From assembly GCA_941918925.1 (NCBI GenBank), contig OW799237.1:113936515-114000514 (forward strand): a stretch of DNA of 64,000 nucleotides, read 5' to 3'. A model generated the notes under the pieces. It saw only the letters and a program-made list of their open reading frames with translations. It was not told where the DNA came from and did no database searches. Origin of the DNA: Phyto melanocephala (lineage: Eukaryota; Arthropoda; Insecta; Diptera; Rhinophoridae). The translations under genes were made by a program, and so were the position numbers. This document shows, in pieces, positions 47,813 through 58,899 of the stretch (position 1 is the first letter of the stretch; the number at the start of each line of letters is the position of its first letter).

Positions 47813-48535
47813 TACACGCAGAAAAAACGACATGATCACGACGGTCATATTATTTTTTCTATAACAATATTTGGTTGTCGAAAACAAGTAATAGTTATTT
47901 TTGTTTCATTTCATCATATAATTTGTCACGATAATCAAGCATTTGTTTGAATTGTATCATTTAATGTTTACTTTTCGTAACAATTTCAAAATGGCTATCA
48001 TTTAAAAATAGTATGATTTAAAAAAATTATTTGGCAAAAATAACATTATATTCAAAAGCAACAAAAATTACAAATAATCATTAAATAATAGGTGAGACAA
48101 CAGTATGATTACAAATTAATCAAGCTATGATTTTTTTTAATAAAATTTGATTACAACTCTTCTTCTTCTTCTTGCTGAAAAATTTTTTATTATTTTTAAA
48201 GTTTGAGATGTCAACAAAATGAACAAAAATTTTGAAAAAATTAAGGAAATTTAAAAATAAATGAGAAAATGTATTGGTATCAAAATAGCAATTATAATGA
48301 TAAGTACAATCAATATGTGTATGTTACAGCAAAAGACAACAATTTGCCGTAGAAGAGCAAAGATTGTCGATTTCAATTATAGTCATATATATGATTATTG
48401 AATGATACTTTAATTAAACATTATAATGATAACTGGTAATCATTGTATGTTTTAACCATAATCATAGAATTCAATCATAGTATGTTGCTCTTCGATTATG
48501 GTTACCACAACCATATTTTTTCTTGGCGTGTACTA
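47813..48535. mobile_element. Non-autonomous element with short terminal inverted repeats
   Basis: Left end TACACGCAGAAAAAACGACA and right end (reverse complement) TACACGCCAAGAAAAAATAT. Inner text on both sides carries ATGATTATGGT/ACCATAATCAT-type motifs in opposite orientation. No transposase. Target duplication not certain. Confidence 0.5.
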
Positions 48536-49625
48536 ATTGAAAAAGATATGGACAAAAATATTTTGAAAAAATATATATTTTTTTTAATTTAATATTAGAC
48601 ACGCATTAAATTTCATGCCGTATTCTCGAAAATTAAGGCTGAGAAGAACTGAATAATCGGTTTGAAACAATCTGAGAAATATAAACCAAAATACAATTTC
48701 TTTGGAAGAAAGTCGAGTTTTTCAGTTTCAATACAATAAATTAATACATGAATAAAATCTAGTATTAATCAGAGGGGATACATCAATATGAAAAGGCTTG
48801 ACCAGTAAAATATAGCAAACCATAAAAACTTTTAATTACAAGATGCCGTCTTTAATAAAAAGGCGGATATATGGGTCAAATATAATAACTAAAGCTTTGT
48901 CAGCTTTAACCCTTATTATAATGGTACCAAATAAAATACACTAAAATACAGTAAGATATGAAAAAGTGTAAAATCCAAGATTAAGGCGAAAATCATGTGA
49001 CTGATAATTTGTTTCTTTATCCCATCAATATGGATATCAAAGGAAAGGGCTTGACTATTAGAATATATTTCAATATGAAAAATCTTAAACTTGGATAATT
49101 TTAAATGTATATCAAACACAATTTCGTTGTGCACTGCACCCCACCAATGGTAAGCTGCGTAACAAAAAATCCACTTTCCTATTAATATGTGGTGCCAAAT
49201 TCTAAACAAGTTTTATTCTTGTTATTGAACAAAACGATAAACTGGAGAAAAAAATAAAGAAGCTAACGTACACTATAACACTTTTTTTCTTTATCTTTTT
49301 TTTCTTTATAAAAATAAATAAAGTATGATTATGATCATGCACATCGCTGTATAGATCTCCAAATAGTGATTAAGTTAAATACTTATCAAATCAAAAATTA
49401 TACAATGCTGCAAAAATATGAAGAATAGATAATTTTATTATTCATATAATTCGAAACCATATTGCAGAAAGCTCTGAATGCTATGAAAATAACTTAATTA
49501 TAGCACCATACAACAATGACGAAGAATATATATACAAAACCCTCCAAAGTGGATATGTTCCACCGGAAGCCTTGACCATAAGGGATTTATCCAAAATGAA
49601 ATGGGCATACCTATATTTTATCATA

Positions 49626-50541
49626 TAATGGGTGTCCCAACTAAAACGCAATTTTTAAATTTGGCGCCATTCGAAGTGTCATTGTTTGACATTTGAACAA
49701 TTGTTATTATTTGCTAGCAGAAGGTACGAGGTTAGTAAAAATGGAGCACTACACGAATGAACAACGCATTCTCATTATGAAATTGTTTTACCAAAATGGT
49801 GAAAGTTTTACGGCTACAGTTCGCAAATTGTGATCATTTTGGGGTCACATTTCCATCTTGATGGCTTCGTCAATAGGCAGAATTGTCGCATTTGGGGTGA
49901 GGAAAATCGTCGAGTGATTCACGAGAAGCAAATGCATCCTCAAGTGTGTCACTGTGTGGTGTGGTTTTTGGGCTGGAGGAATCATTGGACCTTTTTTATG
50001 AAAATGAGGCAGGTCAAGCGCAAACAGTTAATGGTGTTTGGTATCGTGAAATAATAACCAGTTTTTTCTTGCCTAGAATTGAAGAAATGAATGTGAAGGG
50101 CATGTGGCGCCACATGTCATACAGCCAGAGAAACAATTCAATTGCTGCAACAGTCATTTCTCTGTCGTGTTATTTCGCGTTTTGGAGACCAGAATTGGCC
50201 GGCTAGATCGTGTGATTTAACACCTTTAGATTTTTTTCTGTGGGGTATTTTGAAGTCGATGGCTTACGCGAATAAGCCGACGACGACTCAAGCCTTAAAA
50301 GAGGAAATTGGAAGCTGCATTAATGAAATACCGCAGCATTTATGCAAAAAGGTCCTTGAAAAGTTCATTAAAAGATCGCGTGTGTGCCAGCAAAGCCGCG
50401 GTGGCCATCTGCACGATATATTTTTCCATACATAACCTCATTCTGTCTACTTTACGATATAATAAAGTTTCACGATTTTTTTTAAATATCTGTGTTTTAT
50501 TTTAAAATTTAAAAATTGCGTTCTAGTTGGGACACCCGATG
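49626..50541 (+). mobile_element. Mariner-like element, internally deleted, with intact ends
   Basis: Ends GGGTGTCCCAACTAAAACGC at left and, reversed, GGGTGTCCCAACTAGAACGC at right; both continue AATTTTTAAATTT. TA dinucleotides flank it (49624-49625, 50542-50543). The transposase starts MEHYTNEQRILIMKLFYQNG at 49741 and jumps after about 30 residues to HFHLDGFVNRQNCRIWGEEN, so much of the HTH and linker part is deleted. Later blocks NWPARSCDLTPLDFFLWG and INEIPQHLCKKVLEKFIKR are well kept but in several frames. It cannot make active protein, yet its ends could be moved in trans. Confidence 0.9.
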
Positions 50542-50543
50542 TA

Positions 50544-51430
50544 TAGAAGAGCCAATAAAAAAGCGATTCATTGCAATCAATTAATATAAAAATATAGATA
50601 AATATAATTGCTAATACTAGGTTCGATACAAGTATTTATTCAGATGATAAAAACATTTTTCCAAATATAAATAAAAAAAGTTTTGATGGCTTAACTAAAA
50701 CTCCCCTTCCAACTTTTACCCCTTGACAGAACTTTTTATCACATAAATATAGAAGTAACTTTTTTTTTAAATTTTTTTGGTACATTGTATTATATTAATT
50801 ATATCTACGTATATAAAATAAATCTTATATTCATTTCTAAAAAAAATTTTAATTTTTATACATATAAAAATAATATACTTGTGAGCCCGATTATGGGACT
50901 ATGTATAATATTAACTTATCATTACTATTTGCTTATTTATAGTTTAAGTACATGAATTTTTCTTTAAATAAACAGCAAAAAAAAAAGGACAGTTAAAGCG
51001 CGGTATAAACGAATCATCTTGCCATAAACAAAAGAGTTAAAACATAAATATATAACCGCGTATGTTTTAAAATTAAATTTTACAGGAGAGCCGCAAAACT
51101 ACAGGTTTGGCATTGAACTTTTACATTTTTTTACCATTCATGTAAACAAAGATCTTACAATCTTGTTATAGAAGTTTTAGGCAAATATCATTTTAAAATT
51201 AGATCATAGCGATAAAAAAATATGTGTTACCCTAATATAACGACAAGAAGCAGATAAATAGTTAGTTGGTGTTCGTGTTGTTTGATTAAACGCCACCAAT
51301 TGACCACAAGGGCATTAGACATAAAAATAAAGTGAATACGTTATCTGTAATTTGTCGGCATAGAAGTTTACTTTTACAGTAAAGCTTAAATATGAATTTA
51401 AATTTTTTTAGAAACGATCAGGTGGATCAC
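50544..51430. other. AT-rich stretch, nothing recognised
   Basis: No exon, transposase or shared repeat seen between the mariner-like and Harbinger elements. Confidence 0.45.
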
Positions 51431-51433
51431 TAT

Positions 51434-53340
51434 CACCCCAATTCTAAATAACTTCTCCCGGGGAAATTTGTTCCCTTTCCCTTTTCCCTTATTCTAAATG
51501 AACTTCGAAATTGGGAAATTGTTCCCTGGGAAAAAAGTAGGTATTATGAAAGGTAATTAAAGGGAGAATGTAATAACAATTTTTGGGAAAAAATCCGCCA
51601 ACAAATTTAAAGGGAGTTGTAACAAAAATGTAAGTATTTAATATTTTTTTATACAAATTGTGATAAATAATGTTATTTATTGTTACTTTTAGGACAAAAA
51701 CAACAAACAGGAAGCAGAACAATGAATTGTTTTTTAGTTTTAAAATAATTTTAATTTTTATTTATCTTTTTTTTTTAATTTTTGAAGTTTTTAAATTTTT
51801 TAATAAAATGTTATATTTATTTAAAAAATGTATATACATAAATAAGAAGTGGCTTTATTACAGAAATTTATTAGAGATTATTCGCAATATTTTTTCTAAT
51901 ATTTTTCTATTATATTTTCTAATATTTTGGGCAATGGATTAATATTGTGGTGAGTCTAAGGATACATCATTATCCTAAACGCTCTAACAATCTAAATTTT
52001 CTACATCGTGTACTGTAGTATTGTTATGTTATGCAAGGAACAGCAAAAATTTGTTATTTTAGCAGCTTTTTTTTGGAGCGTAGTGTAGCTGTCTAGCACC
52101 AAGAATGCACCTCCATCAATTTTTAAAACACCATTAGTGCGTTCAACCACATTTCGACACTTAGAGTGAATTTAATTAAATTTAATTTCAACATACGTCT
52201 TATGGATGTCCACAGGATATCTATAAGACGTTAAAAGTCACAATTCAAGTAAATATCCTGCGTCTGCTAAAAAAAATGCAGTTTTAATTTATGAATTGTC
52301 TGTTATCATTCAAAACTTTACCAAGAAGCCAATAATTGCTACCACCTCTAAGTTATTCTTGCTCAAGGTGATTACGCCATTCGCCAGAATTCCAAATAAA
52401 GGAATCGTGACACGCTCCAGGATGTAAGGCATCAACGTACTGAATCCTCAGCTCATGATCACAGACCTGAAATTTTTTGATTAAAAATTAATTATTGATA
52501 ATTTAAAACAAAAGAAATACTTTACCAGCATTACATTCAAATTATAGTATTTCTTCGTATTGTAGTAAAGATGCTTGTTCTTAGGAGGAGAAATAATGCG
52601 GTCATGCGATCCGTCAACACATCCTATAATGCTTGGAATACCATGCTTTACATAAAAAGCTAACGCAATTTGCCGTTTTTGCACTTCAGTTCTACAAAAA
52701 GTTATCTATATTGGGCGTAAATGCTCCTCAAATATATTAATAACTTCTGCCAGAACTTTGCTAAGACTACACTGATCCACAGACACACCGCAATCTTTAC
52801 CTATACCCGTTTGGTACCAACCTTCAGCAAAGAAGCGTAAAATCTCACTTAATTTCACGATTGGAGAAATTGCAAACGACTTACCTTTGGGCTGAACACG
52901 TCCAACAGATATTTGAACGCCGATTTATTTACTCCAAAAGTAAAATTTACTTACAAAATGTGCGGCAACTCAAGTGGGTTGCTGGCGTCACGTAGCATTC
53001 TCCTTTCTACCCTTTGCTTATTCTTGTCAGATTGATATGCTTCTGAGTTTTTTGCTTCAGCTATTATTATCAACGCTACACTAAACATTTTTATTCACTT
53101 TTAACAATTTCTTTTTTATTATTTACGAGTATTCACTTTTTACGCTTAATGCTTCTAAAAATTATTAGCAAATATTTTGTCAAAACAAAACAGCAAAAGC
53201 AAACAGCTGACTTCGAAAATGTAAAATTCTCTCTCCCTTGTTATTCCCTTCCCAGACTGTTTAGAATAGGGGAATTTTATTCGCGGGAAAAATGAATTCC
53301 CGGGGAATTCAATTCCCTGGGAATATTTAGAATTGGGGTG
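51434..53340 (-). mobile_element. Harbinger-type DNA transposon, end-complete but mutated
   Basis: Ends CACCCCAATTCTAAATA are exact inverted repeats, flanked by TAT at 51431-51433 and 53341-53343 (3-bp target duplication, usual for Harbinger). Just inside, CCCGGGGAA and TTCCCTGGGAA motifs recur in both orientations. Coding is on the minus strand from about 53089 to 52000. Length 1.9 kb. Only the DDE transposase is visible; the accompanying Myb-like gene of full Harbinger elements is not seen. Confidence 0.9.
52000..53089 (-). pseudogene. Harbinger (HARBI1-like) transposase pseudogene
   Basis: Begins MFSVALIIIAEAKNSEAYQS, then RRMLRDASNPLELPHIL, an in-frame TAA, VNKSAFKYLLDVFSPKG, a frame change, RFFAEGWYQTG, VLAEVINIFEEHLRPI, TAG in place of the Trp expected here, then FYVKHGIPSIIGCVDGSHDR (first DDE Asp, usually in CIDGTH), KKYYNLNVMLV, a GTAAAG donor, an intron and TTTCAG acceptor, then CDHELRIQYVDALHPGACHD (second Asp) and, after damage, KCRNVVERTNGVLKI (near the third acidic residue). 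At least two stops and several frame changes: inactive. Confidence 0.85.
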
Positions 53341-53343
53341 TAT

Positions 53344-54479
53344 ATCATTGTCCTAAAAAAAGTTTTCCATTAAGTACAATGTGAATGTTAAAGTTTTTAC
53401 AAGCCTCTAAGTTTTGTCATACATTCTTTCTTAAAAAAAAATCAAGTGTAAACCGCATTCATTGTTAATTGATACATGTATCTCTGAAATGATGAAAGAT
53501 ACATATTTAGTATACAAGACTATATTTTCTGCATAACTGTATATATATAATGTAACAAACATTTTCAATACTCCACTAGTACTCTTTTTATATGGTAAAA
53601 ATATCATAAGCAGCTTTTACACGGCATCTCAAATTTTCCACTGCTAAATACGTTCATGCCAGTGTTACCTTTAAAACATATCTTCTGTAAAACTCATATG
53701 CAAAGTCATCAGACAAAATTTCAATTAAAACGTGCTCTATTTTCTGCTGACAAGTCATCTGCCATCAGCTGCTGGCAAAAATCTCTGCCGCTGATAAAGA
53801 ATCAGTGCCGGTTTACTGTAAAATAACTATTTTGACAGACAGGCAGAATTACAAATAAGACACAATTTTAAAAAGTCAAATAGAAAAACTATGCCATGTA
53901 TTAGCTGCATTACAAGTTCTCAAAGCATATGTGTAAAATATAAAAAGCAACACTACAAAATTGTTTATTTATTGAATCGGTACTAATTGTTTTATTTTAT
54001 ATTTCATTTGCATAATTATGAATTCAGTATATTAGGTGTATAAGTCATGATCACTTTCTTGCCTTTCATTATTAAATTCGTAATTACGTGCATAAAGAAC
54101 GTGAACATTAATTATGCATGCATATTTGCTCTGTACATGAATAGACTGGTCTTTATTTTATTTCAAAAATAAACATGCAATTAAAAAAAATATTATTTAC
54201 AAATATGTTAAGAGTTTCGGCGTATTGATTATTATCAAAAAAATATATTAAAATAAATATACGCCTCCCACCAACATGATCATATCATAATAGAGTACTT
54301 AATTTAAACTTTTATTAACTAAATTATTTCTATCTTATTAAATGTGAGCAAAAGTATTTCTGATTTCTGAAATCAAAATATTGATGCCAGCCAAAACACA
54401 TTGAAATAGGTAGTTTTAAATTTGATTAAATTTGCTAGTAAAATCATTCATAACAATTATTGTTTCTTTTAATTAAGAT
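53344..54479. other. AT-rich stretch, nothing recognised
   Basis: No coding or repeat landmark seen. Confidence 0.45.
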
Positions 54480-55990
54480 TAAGCACTTTTCTTCATCTGA
54501 AGTGGCTATTACAACCGAGATTTTGTTTGAGCCTGAACACAAATTTAATGCCATTCCTGTCTTCTGCATGATTGCGCCAATTGAAAACAGTGTTTTCTTG
54601 TTGCGCCTGGTTATTCTAAAGGAAAATTGGATACTTTTTCTGCGTTGTCTTTTTTCTATACCCTAAGGGCTAGAACGTCACTATCTATTTGTCAAGCATG
54701 CCCGAGCCAGCGTATTCATTATATTTTGATGCGCTTGACAACATCTACTTCGGCGTAAAGCTTATACAATTCATGATTCATTCTAATTTGGAATTCATCA
54801 TCAACACGTTTAAGGCTATAAATCTTACGCAGAATTTTTCCCTCAAACACTGTCAACAATGGCTCATCTAACCTTTACATTTTCCATGTTTAAGTAACAA
54901 AGAATAGGACGGGTAAGATGAGCGATTTGAAAGTTAGCCTTGAATAACATCTATTGGCAAGAATAAATATCCACTTTAGCTCTAAACTGAATTCATTGTT
55001 CTTAGTTATACTGGCTGTAGTTTCTAAAGGCTTGGCACTGTTCGATGTTGTTTTGTTTTGTCCTCCTTTACTTTTATACCCATATTATTTGACAGTTTTT
55101 CGCGTTTTGCAAGTCTCCGCTTACTGCTTGCGTTTGACGACCAATGATATCGATATTAAATCTGTTTCCGTACTCCACATTGGGAGCACACAATATCCCA
55201 ATCTTAACAAAATGCGTTTTCGTATTTCACGATTGGGTAAATGAGAGCTTTTTATAAGGAGAAATATTCTTCTTTTTAATGCACAAAATAGACCAAATTT
55301 GTTCTTCGTGTACATTCGTATAAACAATAGCAAATAAAAATGTTGAATTAAAAAAGCATAATTTTAAAGTAATTTTTTTGTTTAGCAAGCAACTAAATGT
55401 CGATAATATAATTTTATATTACAATTTATTGTTTTTTAACTATATAAATAGTTTGTATCCCTATCTTTCCTAGATGTGTTTTTGTATTATTTCAAATATA
55501 ATTTATTTACAGAATTTTACCCAAGAACTAAAGAATCAGACCTATTGCTAGCATATGCAAGCAGCATGAGACTTTTGTTCTAAGCAGGGTACACTTGTAC
55601 AGGTAGCGATTCCAGCCCAGCTGATTGTTTTCTTGCAAATAGCACGATAAGGTATCGTCTTGCCTAAAGACTCTCCTCTCTCAATTTTGACGCAGGTTTC
55701 GATATTTTTCAGCATAATTATGCAAAGCTAGAATATCTTTGCAGGAATACCAAGTTTAGCTACGGTGATATAAAACTATTCTCTTATCTGGCTATCGAAC
55801 GCAGCTTTATAGTCGGCGAATAAGTGTAAAAGTCGTTTTGTTTTATTTAATTTTTTCCAGATTTTGGCGTAATATACATGTAAAAAATCTAAATATAAGT
55901 ATATAGTGAATGGTGGACTTACTAAGTCTAAAACTGCACTGACGCTTTCCTATAAGGTTATTACTTAGCAACTTAACCCTCTCATTTTAT
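54480..55990 (-). pseudogene. LINE (non-LTR retrotransposon) reverse-transcriptase remnant
   Basis: Minus strand, in order: FRLSKSTIHYILIFRFF (the F-R-p-g-k-S-T-i-d-q-I motif of reverse transcriptase), FRQDDTLSCYL (matches F-R-Q-G-D-x-L-S-C-x-L-F), MLAIGLIL (in place of ML-A-Y-A-D-D-I, active-site Asp pair lost), an AT-rich interruption 55320-55510, then SLELKWIFILANRCYSRL, YKSLILPVL-like text, FEGKILRKIYSLKRVDDEFQ, HELYKLYAEVDVVKRIK and IRWLGHA, the C-terminal region common to many insect LINEs. Many stops. Clade not determined. Ends of the element are not visible. Confidence 0.78.
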
Positions 55991-57859
55991 AGCAACATTC
56001 CATCAAAGATATACAAATTTAGTAATTGGCGAATTGCCGCAAGTGTTCATATGCTACATACATATATCACGGCAAGAAATAAATTAAAACAACAGGCATT
56101 TGGTTTTTATATGTTTACCTGCACAAGTAAAACAATGTTATATTCTTTACCTTTAGTGCCGAGCTTTGTCATTCCGTATATAATTTTTACAATTTTAATT
56201 TCTTTGCACGTTTGCACCACATCAAATCAATATGACACAACGATTTCTGTTGTATTACTAAAACTGATATTTTGTAACTTTCCAAAAAGTTCTCGCACAT
56301 ACACAAAAGCATTTACTGCCTATTACCAGAGTCGATTGAGCAGAAGTGTATTATTACTTTTTCGCATCATTTGTTTATCGATTTTGGTAATTTTTTTTTA
56401 TTTTAAAATTGATTAGGCTGACTGTTATATATTAAAATTAAATAATATTTCTAGTTTCTTTACTTTTATGTTGACTTAAATAACCCTTTTCTAGTGACAC
56501 ATCAGAAACCATTTCTTAAAAAATTACGCTCAATTATTTTCTTCCCAAGATTTTTAAAAATATTTTTTTATTATTTGGTAAAAAAGAAAAGAAAACAAAT
56601 TATGAATGCTTTAATACCTTTTGCTTCACATAAAAAACCACGAGTGCACAGTGAAATTAAGCATTTACCATCAAATGTAATTTATTTTAACATAAAACAA
56701 AGAAGGAAAATAATGCCACAACAAATAAATTATGTATGTCGTTACATCATAAATGCGAATAACTCGAAATTATTACTCGTATTTAGAGAATTATGTTTGT
56801 GAAAAAGGAAAAACAATGTAATATTTTGCTTAAAAAATTATTAAAAAAAATTATGTGACGCGTAATTGCGTGAAATGGTAAATGCAGTACTAGCTAAACA
56901 AAAAGGGTTTGCAAGTGATAAAATTTACTTTAAATAAATAAAAATTAAATATGTACATAAATAAATCTCTTTGGATCGTTTTTTTTTTTATCAATTTCAA
57001 AAAAAATTACCATAGAAGTTACTTAACGATTTTTCTTAGAATTTGTACTGCAAACCCTATAGTTACTATTTTAGATTAGTATTCAAACCGGCTGCCTGCT
57101 TTTTCTCTAATAATAATACTATACGTTAGGTTTATAAAAGTCTTTTAATTTTATTATACAACAATACGGAAATTATTGCGAGATAATTATAGTCGTTAAC
57201 AAAGTTAACATTATGCCAAAATCAAATTCTTGTTCTTTGTTACAGTTTTTGATCGGTTGGTTAACAATTTCTTAAACTGAAGCTTAATATATAATTTGCT
57301 ATTCGGTAGTCAAAAGAAAGAAATGAACTTGATCAAGAAGCATAAAAACAAATCTACAAACATTTTTGTTATTTATTTACAAAAAAAAATATATACTATG
57401 GCTCGAAAGTGGGATGTTTAAAATTTTTGATGTAAATATTACAAAATATTTTAAAATTACAAAATTTGTTCGTAAGAAATCGCGGAATTTAGTCTATATG
57501 TTATTTATTTACTTATTTTTATTTCAACAAAATATTTATAAATTAAATTATAATTAAATTAACTGAGTTGAGTAACGAAGACAATTTGCCTGTTGTAGTG
57601 AAACAAACCAGAGTATCTGACAAGAATTAAGCCCTCAACTTTCAGACTGTCACACTAGCTCACTACTGACCTTTCTTGTATCTCCTTATCAATAATTTTT
57701 GGTAGAAAATTTTTTCATTTATTAAACATCTCATTTATTCACGTATTTGCACTAAGTTTTTTACCTTTTTCTCCTCTTAATATTACCACTGGGGAAATTT
57801 ATTCGGTGAGTACCTCGAAAATCCGGTATTTAAAAACTTTTTCTTTTATTTTGAAATAC

Positions 57860-58760
57860 TTATTTAAAATTTTCGCTATAAACTGCTTCCAACTTTCTGG
57901 CAACACACCGCTCCCATAAGAACTGCCTATCTATTGAGGCCAAGAACAGACCAAGCCAATTTCGAGCACCCTGTTCTGAAAAAACAGCGTATTTCTGAGA
58001 GCACATTCTGCAATGACCTAAACAAAAAGTAGTCGGACAAGGGCAAGGTCTATACTATAAGGTGGGTGAGCAATATTTCCCAACCACTTCTTTTTAAATG
58101 GTTTTTAACAGGTATTGCAACATGTGGCCGAGTGTTGTTCTTTTAGAATATTACGGTTTCATATCTGACCACATATTCTGGAAATTTTTTTAACAATGAA
58201 ATAGTTGCGTTCGGTACAAGTTTTCTATGATAGTTTGACCAGCATTTAGCCGTCTATAATAAGTAGGATACTTTTGGTACCATCACATTACCTTAGCTCC
58301 ATGGATATTTGGTTTTGGTGTTGATTTAGCCAGCTTACCTGGCTTTAAAAACGATCTCTTATCCATGGATTCATTCTTCATCGCAAATAAGAAATTCGCT
58401 GCTAAAATGATTTTTTTTGAAAGCGTTCAAGTAGCATATCAGTTTAAAATCGGTCTATCGGTATGGTACTTCATGCCCATGCTTTTGAATAAATACCGCT
58501 GCTCGTAAATGTTTTAAAATTGCTGCCGAAGTAGTTCACAATGAATATACAAGCTTTTGTTGAGTTTCAAAACTATCTTTGTGGCGGAATGGCTCTAGTT
58601 TTTGGTCTCCCAATAATTTTTTTGATCCACGCGAACTCTGTCTTCCGTGTCAAATTTAACACAAACCATTTCTAACATGTTAAAACATGGATGAAGAACA
58701 TTTGCCATAAGTTTTGCTTAGCAATCGATGTGCTTCGTCATATTTTTTTTAATTAAATAA
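57860..58760 (-). pseudogene. Mariner-like transposase relic, second lineage
   Basis: Minus strand, in shifting frames: FLKPGKLAKSTPKPNIHGAK, YRRLNAGQTI-like text, HPPYSTDLALV (from H-P-P-Y-S-P-D-L-A-P-S-D), FFSEQGARNWL with LFLASIDRQFLWE, then VARKLEAVY-like end (from R-x-L-P-E-R-W). This is the DD34D mariner type with H-P-P-Y-S-P-D-L-A-P-S-D-Y-H-L-F, distinct from the N-W-P-P-R-S-C-D-L-T-P-L-D type found elsewhere in the window. Heavily mutated. Confidence 0.7.
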
Positions 58761-58899
58761 GAAGAAATTCCAAGAGAACTATTTATATGTACAAATGCTG
58801 TTTCTAAATCCCATAACAAACACAAAGTCAATATATTTAGGCAGAGGGTATCGAAAGTGTCTGTTATGATAGAGTTTTTTTTTTTCAAATTGAAATTTA

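Noticed and set aside
48916..49209. 97-residue minus-strand ORF as the missing ADAMTS start exon
   Set aside because: No signal-peptide-like start, no consensus donor in the needed phase 0, and no similarity to ADAMTS prodomains.
53700..53715. CTGATGA on the minus strand as another hammerhead
   Set aside because: No GAAA at the right distance and no pairing flanks.
55121..55333. 70-residue minus-strand ORF
   Set aside because: Falls inside the LINE remnant and partly in its AT-rich interruption; not a separate gene.
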